From JBFGFX01 sp965232455 (GTDB lineage Bacteria; Pseudomonadota; Gammaproteobacteria; Steroidobacterales; Woeseiaceae): a stretch of DNA of 64,000 nt. The stretch covers positions 5,456,001 to 5,520,000 of the forward strand of contig OZ246981.1 in NCBI GenBank assembly GCA_965232455.1. The letters are read 5' to 3'. Each line of letters starts with the position of its first letter. Within the stretch, counting starts at the first letter, position 1. Positions 32,166 through 39,952 of the stretch are shown here, piece by piece. Under the pieces are notes generated by a model. The model was not told the origin of the DNA and searched no databases. It was given only the letters and a program-made list of their open reading frames with translations. Made by a program: the position numbers and the translations under genes.

Positions 32166-34238
32166 TCAGTAGTCGTCGTACAGCGCCATCGCGGTCAGCT
32201 TCGGACCGTTCTGCAGCATGATGTACTGCTTGCCTTCGTGCATGTAGGCCATCATGCCGTAACGCGTGCGTTCTTCCGTTTCCACGCCGCCGAGCTGTTC
32301 GCCCGTCTGCTTGTCCACGAAGTACAGCATCGGTGTACCGTCGCTGGCCTCGCTCGCGTAAATGAACAGCGACTTGGTGACGGCCATGGCCGCGTTGGCG
32401 CCGGTGCCGGTCGTGGGGATGTCCATGTCCACCAGATCGGGGTGATTCAGAACGCGTTCGGGCGTTTCGCCGATCGGCAGCTGCCAGAGATGTTCGCCGG
32501 TGTTCATGTCGATGGCCGTGATGTGGCTGTACGGCGGTTTGAACAGCGGCAGTCCGTCCGGTCCGCGCACCTGATCGGATCGCAGGGCCGCCCAGCGGCT
32601 GAACGTCTTGCCCGTCGGTTTTTCGATCTGCGCATCCCGTTCCTCGCCCGAGACGATAATGCGTGAGGAGCAGGCGGCGCGAGTGGAAACGTAGAGGATG
32701 CCGGTTTCCGGATCGGCCACCGTCGGTCCGTCGATGTTGGTGCCGCCGCCGTCGCCCGGGCACCAATAGGCCGCGCGGTAACCCTGATCGTTGTCGCGGT
32801 GCAGGGGCGGGTTGAACAGTGGACCGATCTTGTGGTCCTTGAGCGCCTCGATCGCGCGCTCGCGGAGTTCCGGCGTGAAGTCGAGCAGGTCGTCGTAGGT
32901 CAGCCCCTGCATGCCGTAGGGCGCCGGTTTGGTCGGGAACGGCTGAGTGGGCGACAGCTGTTCGCCCGGAACGTCGGACGCCGGTACTTCGACGTCTTCG
33001 ATCGGCCAGATCGGCTCGCCGGTTTCGCGGTTGAACGTGTAAGCAAAATTCTGTTTTGCCGTCTGCACGACGATGGGCACTTCTTCACCGTCGATGTTGA
33101 CGTCCAGCAGTACCGGCGCCGTCGGCGTGTCGTAGTTCCAGATATCGTGACGGACGAGCTGATAGTGCCAGGCGCGTTCGCCGGTTTTTGCGTCCAGAGC
33201 GATCAGGCTGGTGCTGAACAGGTTGTCGCCCGGGCTGAAGCCGCCGTAATAATCGATCGTGACGCCGTTGGTGGGAACGTAGACCAGTCCGCGCTCGAGG
33301 TCGGCGGACATCGGCGCCCATGAGGAGACGTCGCCGGTGTATTTCCAGGCGTCGTTCTCCCAGGTATCGTGACCGACCTCGCCCGGTTTCGGGATGACGT
33401 GGAACTTCCAGAGAAACTCGCCGGTGGCCGCGTCGTAGGCGAGAATGTCGCCCGGCACGTTTTCGATGCGCGACTGGTAATAACCCTGTTCATGGGAATT
33501 GCCGACGATCACGACGCCGTTGACGACGATGGGCGGTGACGAGGTCGTGATGTAACCGGTCTCCAGCGGTATGCCTTCGTAAACGTCGTACTCGTAACCG
33601 AAGTCTTTCAGCATGTCGACGACGCCGGTTTTCGGGAATCCGTCGAGCGGCACCGGCGTGCCCCAGTTTTCGAGCGGTCTTCCGGTTTCCGCATCCAGCG
33701 CGGTCAGGAAAAACGCGGGCGAGCTGATGTAAATCACCTCGCGGCCGTCCACTTCGGCGTATGCAACGCCCTTCCCGTAGTCTTTACGCATCGAATACGC
33801 GTAACGACCGGTTTTCGGTTCGCCGTAGGACCAGAGCAGTTCGCCGTTGGCCGGATCCAGTGCGACCACGTAGCGGCGAGGGCCCGCCACCGTGTACAGC
33901 CGCCCGTTGATGTAGCTGGGCGTCGAGCGCCCGCTCTGCGCGCCAAAGCTTGCACCGTCCCAAACCCAGGCTTCTTCGACGTCCTCGAAGTTTTCGGCAT
34001 TGATCTGGTCGGCCGGTGAGTAGCGGGTGTGTGCCGCGTCGCCACCGAGATACTCCCACTGGCCGTCGCGGGTACCGGGTCCCGATTTCACAACGGCGGC
34101 GGAGGTCCCTGTCGCGCCGCCAGCCGCGCCGTCCGTCGACGATTCCTGCGAACAGGCGGACAGACCGAGCAGCGACGCCGCAAGCGTAAGGACTGCAAGC
34201 CGCCGGTCCGTCACCGACAAAGAAGTGTTGAATGTCAT
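32166..34238 (-). CDS. PQQ-dependent dehydrogenase, lipoprotein (copy 1)
   Basis: 690 residues. GGGGAG precedes the ATG. A lipoprotein signal ends LLGLSAC, followed by a short Gly/Ala linker. The body is an eight-bladed quinoprotein propeller of the membrane glucose/alcohol dehydrogenase type. It opens WEYLGGDAAHTRYSPADQIN and has tryptophan-docking repeats such as LDPANGELLWSYG, AATGEFLWKFHV, ALDAKTGERAWHYQ and MNTGEHLWQLP. The HDIWNYDTPTAPVL segment is a family hallmark. The adjacent-Cys pair of methanol dehydrogenases is absent. It would oxidise an alcohol or sugar in the periplasm and pass electrons to a cytochrome or quinone. PQQ synthesis genes are not in the window. A close paralogue lies at 48711. 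Confidence 0.88.
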   Translation of the reverse strand: MTFNTSLSVTDRRLAVLTLAASLLGLSACSQESSTDGAAGGATGTSAAVVKSGPGTRDGQWEYLGGDAAHTRYSPADQINAENFEDVEEAWVWDGASFGAQSGRSTPSYINGRLYTVAGPRRYVVALDPANGELLWSYGEPKTGRYAYSMRKDYGKGVAYAEVDGREVIYISSPAFFLTALDAETGRPLENWGTPVPLDGFPKTGVVDMLKDFGYEYDVYEGIPLETGYITTSSPPIVVNGVVIVGNSHEQGYYQSRIENVPGDILAYDAATGEFLWKFHVIPKPGEVGHDTWENDAWKYTGDVSSWAPMSADLERGLVYVPTNGVTIDYYGGFSPGDNLFSTSLIALDAKTGERAWHYQLVRHDIWNYDTPTAPVLLDVNIDGEEVPIVVQTAKQNFAYTFNRETGEPIWPIEDVEVPASDVPGEQLSPTQPFPTKPAPYGMQGLTYDDLLDFTPELRERAIEALKDHKIGPLFNPPLHRDNDQGYRAAYWCPGDGGGTNIDGPTVADPETGILYVSTRAACSSRIIVSGEERDAQIEKPTGKTFSRWAALRSDQVRGPDGLPLFKPPYSHITAIDMNTGEHLWQLPIGETPERVLNHPDLVDMDIPTTGTGANAAMAVTKSLFIYASEASDGTPMLYFVDKQTGEQLGGVETEERTRYGMMAYMHEGKQYIMLQNGPKLTAMALYDDY

Positions 34239-34491
34239 TGAATGCTCCCCTAGAAGGCGTCGTTTCCGGGCCGCGCCAGTCTGAGCTGGCTTGACGATCC
34301 ACGCCGACGCCGTCTTAATCGATTATTCCGGCCGCCGGCGGAGACACCGCGACAACCGCAGACTCGACGAAAACCCGGTATCCGGCCGCTCGTCTGGAGC
34401 GGAGATTTTACGCGAAATCACTGTTTCTTGGAGCGGAAAATGCGCGTTTGACGCGCTCTCGACGAGCGGGTTACACAGAGCGTTCCAGTTG

Positions 34492-34509
34492 CTTTGTTCG
34501 AGCGCGAAA
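34492..34509. promoter_or_regulatory. Element shared by the two PQQ dehydrogenase genes, copy 1
   Basis: CTTTGTTCGAGCGCGAAA lies 254 bases upstream of the PQQ dehydrogenase 1 start. It matches 17 of 18 bases at 50889-50906, upstream of PQQ dehydrogenase 2, in the same orientation relative to the gene. Flanking DNA is unlike, so the match stands out. Confidence 0.5.
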
Positions 34510-34543
34510 ACAGCGTTTCATCTGAAATCGAGTTGTCCGGAGT

Positions 34544-34569
34544 GTGTTAACACGACCGAGTGTTAACAG
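34544..34569. promoter_or_regulatory. Twin TGTTAACA operator candidate
   Basis: GTGTTAACAC at 34544-34553 is a perfect ten-base palindrome, and GTGTTAACAG follows at 34560-34569. The repeat spacing is 16 bases. It lies about 90-115 bases upstream of the symporter GTG start, a plausible operator position for the hydantoinase operon. Confidence 0.45.
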
Positions 34570-34657
34570 GCCCCAACAGTCGAGATAAGCTGCGCCGGAC
34601 GACGAAAGCACAACCGAACCGAGAACAAGTCAGAACAAGAGGACCGGGGTAGTCATC

Positions 34658-36103
34658 GTGTATGAAGCGTTCCTGAATCTGATTACCGGGATCAGCGACC
34701 TCATGTGGGGGCCCTGGACGATGCTGTTCATCGCCTTCGTATCGGTTTACCTCAGCGTCCGGACGCGGTTTTTCCAGGTCACGCGTTTCGGCTACATATT
34801 CCGCCGCACGTTCGGTCAGCTGTTCGACCGGTCCGGCGACGATAGCGCGCAGCGGATGACGCCGTTCCAGGCAACGAGCACCTCCCTTGCGGGTACGGTC
34901 GGCATGGGGAACATGGCCGGCGTCGCCACCGCGCTGTCAATTGGCGGGCCGGGTGCGATCTTCTGGATGTGGCTGCTCGCGTTTTTCGGCATGATGACCA
35001 AAGCGGCCGAAATTACCATCGCGGTTCATTATCGCGACGTCGACCGCAATGGCCACGTACACGGCGGCCCGATGTATTACATCCGCAAGGCGCTGGGATG
35101 GAAGAGCCTTGCCGTTTTGTTCAGCATCGGCGTGGCGATCAACAGCTTTTTCAGTTCCTCGTTATTGCAGGCGCACACCGTCGGACGTGCGTTCGACGCG
35201 ACGTACGGCATCAGTCCGTATCTGACGACCGCCGCTATGGCCGTCGTTACCGCCGTCGTCGCGGTTGGTGGCGTGCGACGCATCGGCCGTTTTTGCGAGC
35301 GGCTCGTGCCGTTGATGACCATTCTGTATCTGGTCGGTGGGTCGATTATCGTAGCGGCCAACCTCCCGGCGCTGCCGGATGTCGTCGCGAGGATCTTGCA
35401 GTATGCGTTTGCCCCCGCGCCCGCGGTCGGCGGTTTCGCGGGCGCGGCCGTGATGGCCGCCATACAAATGGGCATGGCGCGCGGCATGTTGTCGAACGAA
35501 GCGGGCCTGGGGACGGCGCCCATGGTGCATGCCAACGCGGAGACCGAACACCCGTTTCGGCAGGGTCTCTGGGGAGCTGCGGAGGTCTTCATCGACACCA
35601 CCATCATGTGTACGATCACGGCGTTCATCATTTTGTCGTCCGGTGTGCTGGCGAACGGAAACTCGGGCATAGAATTGTTGTTGGATGCGTTTGCCACCTA
35701 TTACTCACCCGAGGTGGCCGGCACGTTCATATCGATATCGATCCTGACGTTCTGCTTGTCGACGCAAATCGGGTTTTTCGTGTACTTCGAGACTGCGCTG
35801 GTGGATCTGTTCGGAGAAAAGGTTTTTCGTTATCTCAAATGGGTTTATTTTCTGCCCGGTGTGGTATTCGCAGGCGTTACGAACGTCGATCAACTGTGGG
35901 CGCTCGCCAATATTTCGGTTGCCGCGAGCGCGGTGCCGAATTTGGTTGCGCTGCTAATGCTGAGCGGCGTCTTCCTGACGCTGATGCACGACTATCTGAG
36001 CGGCGCAAACCGATTTGCGACCGAAAAAATTGACGGTACGCGCAACTACGTACGGATAGCCGCCAAGGCAAAAACCACCTCAACCGGAGAGCAAGAGGCA
36101 TGA
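34658..36103 (+). CDS. Alanine/glycine:cation symporter (AGCS family)
   Basis: 481 residues with about ten membrane segments and a GTG start. AGCS signatures are plain: FQATSTSLAGTVGMGNMAGV, then ALSIGGPGAIFWMWLLAFFG, KAAEITIAVHYRDVD, GGPMYYI and GMARGMLSNEAGLGTAPMVH. It imports alanine, glycine or related (including D-) amino acids with sodium or protons. It starts the second catabolic operon, overlapping the DapA-like gene by four bases. The following hydantoinase and racemase genes suggest it takes up an amino-acid derivative, but that substrate is inferred. Confidence 0.92.
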   Translation: MYEAFLNLITGISDLMWGPWTMLFIAFVSVYLSVRTRFFQVTRFGYIFRRTFGQLFDRSGDDSAQRMTPFQATSTSLAGTVGMGNMAGVATALSIGGPGAIFWMWLLAFFGMMTKAAEITIAVHYRDVDRNGHVHGGPMYYIRKALGWKSLAVLFSIGVAINSFFSSSLLQAHTVGRAFDATYGISPYLTTAAMAVVTAVVAVGGVRRIGRFCERLVPLMTILYLVGGSIIVAANLPALPDVVARILQYAFAPAPAVGGFAGAAVMAAIQMGMARGMLSNEAGLGTAPMVHANAETEHPFRQGLWGAAEVFIDTTIMCTITAFIILSSGVLANGNSGIELLLDAFATYYSPEVAGTFISISILTFCLSTQIGFFVYFETALVDLFGEKVFRYLKWVYFLPGVVFAGVTNVDQLWALANISVAASAVPNLVALLMLSGVFLTLMHDYLSGANRFATEKIDGTRNYVRIAAKAKTTSTGEQEA

Positions 36104-37035
36104 CACGATACAAATTGGACGAGACAGCCGCCGGCGTCTATATCATTTCGGCGACGCCGTTTACGGCGGACGGCCGTCTCGACCTGGACAGCACGTCCCG
36201 TCTTGCGGACTTTTACATCGAAAAGGGCGTCACCGGAATCACGATACTCGGCATGATGGGTGAGGCGCCGAAACTCGCGCCGGACGAGTCGGAGAAATTT
36301 CTCAGTCACTACCTCGCGCACGTCGATGGCCGCGTACCGGTGATCGTCGGCGTGTCGAATGCGGGCCTGGACAACCTCGAACGGCTGGCCAAGTCCAGCA
36401 TGGCGCAGGGAGCCGCGGGCGTCATGGTGGCGCCGGCCGCCGGACTCGGCACCGAGGAAAAGGTGTACAACTATTTCCGTCAGGTGTTTGCGGCGCTGGG
36501 AGCCGACGTCCCGGTCTGTTATCAGGACTACCCGTTTTCGACGCGGTCGGAAATCTCCGTGCCGCTTTTCAATCGGCTGGTGAGTGAATACGAGCAGCTC
36601 GTCATGCTCAAGCACGAGGAGTGGCCCGGCCTGAAAAAACTGTCCCGGGTACGCGAGTCCGCGGAAGACGAGGGTGTTCGCCGTGTTTCGGTGCTGGTCG
36701 GAAACGGCGGTCTGTATCTTCCGCAGGAATTGGCCCGCGGCGCCGACGGTGCGATGACCGGTTTCGCCTATCCGGAAATGTTGGTGGAGGTCGTGCGCCT
36801 GCATCGGGCGGGCGAAGTGGACAGTGCCGAAAATCTGTTCGATGCGTACCTGCCGTTGGTCCGGCACGAACAGCAACCCGGATTCGGCCTGGCTTTGCGC
36901 AAAGAGGTGTTGCATCGTCGGGGCGTGATTGCATCGCCCACGGTCCGGGCGCCCGGACCGAAGCTCGATGCGATCGATCATGAAGAACTGACGCGACTCG
37001 TTCGCCGCGTCGAGGAAAACCTGAAGGTGTTGTGA
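36100..37035 (+). CDS. DapA-family aldolase/lyase
   Basis: 311 residues, ATG overlapping the symporter stop. The TIM-barrel DHDPS/NAL pattern: AGVYIISATPFTADGRLDLD, GITILGMMGEAPKLAPDE (where DapA has GTTGE), a Tyr in VPVCYQDYPF, and the Schiff-base lysine K171 in VMLKHEEWPG. Members cleave or form carbon-carbon bonds with pyruvate. True DapA is unlikely because the pocket motif differs and the context is catabolic. It may process the oxo acid or a ring-opened product from this operon. Confidence 0.87.
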   Translation: MTRYKLDETAAGVYIISATPFTADGRLDLDSTSRLADFYIEKGVTGITILGMMGEAPKLAPDESEKFLSHYLAHVDGRVPVIVGVSNAGLDNLERLAKSSMAQGAAGVMVAPAAGLGTEEKVYNYFRQVFAALGADVPVCYQDYPFSTRSEISVPLFNRLVSEYEQLVMLKHEEWPGLKKLSRVRESAEDEGVRRVSVLVGNGGLYLPQELARGADGAMTGFAYPEMLVEVVRLHRAGEVDSAENLFDAYLPLVRHEQQPGFGLALRKEVLHRRGVIASPTVRAPGPKLDAIDHEELTRLVRRVEENLKVL

Positions 37036-37036
37036 C

Positions 37037-37825
37037 ATGGATCTTGGATTAAAGGGTAAAAGAGCGGTGGTGCTCGCGTCGAGCAGCGGTCTGGGGCTCG
37101 GAATCGCCAGCAAACTGTGCGCCGAAGGCGCTAACGTGCTTCTCTCGGGCCGCTCTCAGGACAAATTGGAAAACGCGGCGGACAGGCTGACCAACATCGG
37201 TCCGGGCAGCGCAAGTTATCTGGTTGTCGATCTGAGCGACCCGACGTCGGCAACGAGTCTGTTCGGTGCGGCAAAAGAAGCGCTCGGCGGCGTGGACGTC
37301 CTGGTGAACAACACGGGCGGACCGCCTCCGGGGGGCGTGGAGGGTCAGGCGGCCGACACCTGGCGCAGCGAATTCGACACGATGGTCGTTCGTCTGATCG
37401 AAATGACGAACCTGTGTCTGCCGGGCATGCGGGAGCGGGGCTGGGGCCGCGTGCTGACCGTCGCTTCCTCGGGGGTCGTGCAGCCGATCCCGAACCTGAG
37501 TATCTCGAACACGATCCGTTCCGCCCTGGTCGGCTGGAACAAATCGCTGTCGAACGAGGTGGCGGCGGACGGCATCACGCTCAACATCCTGGCGCCGGGC
37601 AGGATTCATACCGACCGCACCGATCAGCTCGACGCCGCTGCCGCCAAGCGCCTGGGCAAGTCGATCGACGAAGTCCGGGAGGCGTCCCAGGCGACCATCC
37701 CGGCGCGCCGCTACGGTGACGTCGACGAATTTGCCGCGGTTGCCGCCTTCCTGGTCAGCCAGCCCGCCAGCTACGTGACCGGCGGCGTCATCCGTTGTGA
37801 TGGCGGCTCGATTCGCGGCGTCTGA
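37037..37825 (+). CDS. Short-chain dehydrogenase/reductase, divergent catalytic site
   Basis: 262 residues. The cofactor loop ASSSGLGLGIASKL and the NNTGGPPPG strand (classical NNAG) identify the SDR fold. The catalytic Ser is in TVASSGVVQP, but where classical SDRs have YxxxK the protein reads NLSISNTIRSALVGWNKSL (about 153-171), with no Tyr. This pattern defines a known divergent subgroup of SDRs whose activity is unclear. The C-terminus YVTGGVIRCDGGS is typical. It lies one base after the DapA-like gene, inside the operon. Confidence 0.85.
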   Translation: MDLGLKGKRAVVLASSSGLGLGIASKLCAEGANVLLSGRSQDKLENAADRLTNIGPGSASYLVVDLSDPTSATSLFGAAKEALGGVDVLVNNTGGPPPGGVEGQAADTWRSEFDTMVVRLIEMTNLCLPGMRERGWGRVLTVASSGVVQPIPNLSISNTIRSALVGWNKSLSNEVAADGITLNILAPGRIHTDRTDQLDAAAAKRLGKSIDEVREASQATIPARRYGDVDEFAAVAAFLVSQPASYVTGGVIRCDGGSIRGV

Positions 37826-37838
37826 GAGCGGGGTGGAG

Positions 37839-39305
37839 ATGAACCGGTACGATTTGAAGATCAGCGGAGGGACGGTTGCGAATTCGGCCGAAACGTTCGA
37901 GGCCGACATCGGTATCAGGGACGGCCGGATCGTCGCCATCGCGAAAAACCTGGGCGACGCGGAGCGGACAATCCGCGCCGACGGCAAGTTCGTGTTGCCC
38001 GGCGGCATCGAGGCGCACTGCCACATCGAACAGGAGTCGTCGGGGGGAATCATGACGTCGGACGACTATTATTCGGGCAGCGTCTCTGCGGCGTTCGGCG
38101 GCAACACCTCGTTCGTGCCGTTTGCGGCCCAGCACCGCGGCCAGAAGCTCGGTGACGTCCTGGCGACCTACCATGGCCGCGCGGCACCCAAGTCCGTCAT
38201 CGACTACTCGTTCCATTTGATCATCTCGGACCCGACGGACGAGGTTCTTCACGAAGAGTTGCCCAAGGCCATCGACGGCGGCATCACGTCGTTCAAGGTT
38301 TACATGACCTACGACAGCCTGATCGTCGACGACGGCCAGATGCTCGAGATCCTCGCGGTTGCCAAGAAGCACGGTGCGCTGACGATGATCCACGCCGAAA
38401 ACAACGCAATGATCAAGTGGATGAGCGACAGGCTGGTGGACGACGGACACGTTGCGCCCCGTTATCACGCCCTGAGCCACCCGCGCGTCGCGGAGGCGGA
38501 GGCCATCAATCGCGCCGTTGCGCTTGCGAGTTTCCTGGACACGCCGATATTGATCGTGCACGTATCAACCGAAGCGGGTGCCCGGATCATCGCCAAAGCG
38601 CGGTATGACGGTCACAAAGTGTTTGGCGAGACCTGTCCGCAGTACATGTTTCTGCATGCCGAGCAGATGGATCTGCCCGACATGCAAGGCGCAAAACTCT
38701 GCTGCAGTCCGCCGCTTCGCGATCGCGCTTCGCGTGAAGAGATCTGGCGATGCCTGCAGAATGGGACCTTTCAGGTGTATTCGTCCGACCATGCGCCCTA
38801 CCGTTTCGACGACACCGGTAAGCTGCATGCCGGGCCGAAACCCGACTTTCCGAAGATCGCGAACGGGCTGCCAGGTATTGAAATGCGGCTGCCGCTGCTG
38901 TTCTCGGAAGGTTTTATCAAGGGGCGGTTGAGCCTCAATCATTTTGTCCAACTGGCCGCGGGCAACGTTTCCCGGATTTACGGTCTCGAGCATCGCAAGG
39001 GCTCGATCACCGAGGGCAAAGACGCGGATATCGCCATCTGGGATCCGGACGTCAGGCGGACGGTGCGCGCGGAAGACCTGCACGACAACATGGACTTCAC
39101 GCCCTACGAGGGCATGGACATCATGGGCTGGCCGACCACCGTTATTCGCCGTGGTGAGGTGATCGTCGAAGACAGCAAGCTGAAGACGACGCGGGGGACC
39201 GGGGAGTTCATACCGCGAAAGACGATCGACTGCACCGGCATGCCCGGCAGACTCGCGCCCGAACTGGACGTCGATCGCAATTTCGGCGTTGACCTCGGAC
39301 TGTGA
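37839..39305 (+). CDS. Dihydropyrimidinase/D-hydantoinase
   Basis: 488 residues from ATG 37839, with GGTGGAG just before it (an upstream in-frame ATG overlaps the SDR gene). Metal ligands are in order: H-x-H in GGIEAHCHIE, the carboxylated lysine in TSFKVYMTYD, His in MIHAENNAM and HVSTEAG, and the Asp in SSDHAPYRFDD. It hydrolyses 5-substituted hydantoins or dihydropyrimidines to N-carbamoyl amino acids in the cytoplasm. The hydantoin racemase gene follows in an overlapping TGATG arrangement, which points to hydantoins rather than pyrimidines. No carbamoylase of the usual type is present. Confidence 0.9.
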   Translation: MNRYDLKISGGTVANSAETFEADIGIRDGRIVAIAKNLGDAERTIRADGKFVLPGGIEAHCHIEQESSGGIMTSDDYYSGSVSAAFGGNTSFVPFAAQHRGQKLGDVLATYHGRAAPKSVIDYSFHLIISDPTDEVLHEELPKAIDGGITSFKVYMTYDSLIVDDGQMLEILAVAKKHGALTMIHAENNAMIKWMSDRLVDDGHVAPRYHALSHPRVAEAEAINRAVALASFLDTPILIVHVSTEAGARIIAKARYDGHKVFGETCPQYMFLHAEQMDLPDMQGAKLCCSPPLRDRASREEIWRCLQNGTFQVYSSDHAPYRFDDTGKLHAGPKPDFPKIANGLPGIEMRLPLLFSEGFIKGRLSLNHFVQLAAGNVSRIYGLEHRKGSITEGKDADIAIWDPDVRRTVRAEDLHDNMDFTPYEGMDIMGWPTTVIRRGEVIVEDSKLKTTRGTGEFIPRKTIDCTGMPGRLAPELDVDRNFGVDLGL

Positions 39306-39952
39306 TGTCGAAACGCATACTGATCATCAATCCGAACTCGAACGCCACCGTTACGCGCGGTATCGACGCGGCGGTGGAGTCGATGCGGCGCGCAGGTCAT
39401 CTGCAAATCGACTGCGTGACGCTTGAGCGGGGGCCGTTTGGGATCGAGTCCGACGACGACATCCGGGCCGTCCAGCCGCTGGTCGTGCAAGAGATAGCCT
39501 CCCGAAACGGGGACTACGATGCCTTTGTGATAGCGTGTTACAGCGATCCCGGCCTGGAAGAGAGCCGCGCCGTATCGCATAAGCCGGTATTCGGCATCCA
39601 GGAAAGCGCAATCACCTTGTCGGCCTCCTATGAACGTAAGTTCGGCGTTCTTGCCCTGGGCCGGGAATCCATACAGCGGCATATCGCCTACGTTCGTGAC
39701 CTGGGCATGCAGGCGTTCCATGCCGGTGAGCGGCCGATCGACGTCAGCGTCGACGAAGCGGCCAACGATCCCGCGACGCTTGCGAAGATCGTTGCGACGG
39801 CGCGCGAACTGGTTGAACACGACGGCGCGGAGACGGTGATCCTCGGCTGCGCCGGCATGGCCGCCCACCGGCGCGCCGCGCAGGCGGCGCTGGGTGTGCC
39901 TGTCATCGATCCGGTGCAGGCGGCCGTTACGATGGCCGGCGAGAGTTTGTGA
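39305..39952 (+). CDS. Aspartate/glutamate/hydantoin racemase family
   Basis: 215 residues from ATG 39305, whose A is also the last base of the hydantoinase stop. The Asp/Glu/hydantoin racemase pattern is clear: ILIINPNSNATVT at the start, the first catalytic cysteine in VIACYSDPGLEE and the second in VILGCAGMAAH. PVIDPVQAAV near the end is also typical. It would interconvert D and L forms of 5-substituted hydantoins, making both available to the hydantoinase. Its stop overlaps the next gene (GTGA). Confidence 0.9.
   Translation: MSKRILIINPNSNATVTRGIDAAVESMRRAGHLQIDCVTLERGPFGIESDDDIRAVQPLVVQEIASRNGDYDAFVIACYSDPGLEESRAVSHKPVFGIQESAITLSASYERKFGVLALGRESIQRHIAYVRDLGMQAFHAGERPIDVSVDEAANDPATLAKIVATARELVEHDGAETVILGCAGMAAHRRAAQAALGVPVIDPVQAAVTMAGESL

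Larger units (their letters stand above)
34239..34657. promoter_or_regulatory. Divergent regulatory region between PQQ dehydrogenase 1 and the symporter operon
   Basis: 419 bases without a convincing gene. It contains a hairpin GCGCGT-TTG-ACGCGC (34442-34456), the element shared with the other PQQ gene (34492-34509), and a repeated TGTTAACA motif (34546-34568) near the symporter side. A looser GGAGCGGAAAA (34430-34440) resembles part of the shared element. Promoters for both directions should lie here. I saw no riboswitch signature. Confidence 0.5.

Noticed and set aside
34239..34657. A possible glycine riboswitch before the AGCS symporter
   Set aside because: The conserved glycine aptamer segments are not present; only short hairpins and operator-like repeats are seen.
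36100..37035. Assignment as dapA (lysine biosynthesis)
   Set aside because: The GTTGE motif is changed and the gene is locked in a catabolic operon; only the family can be supported.
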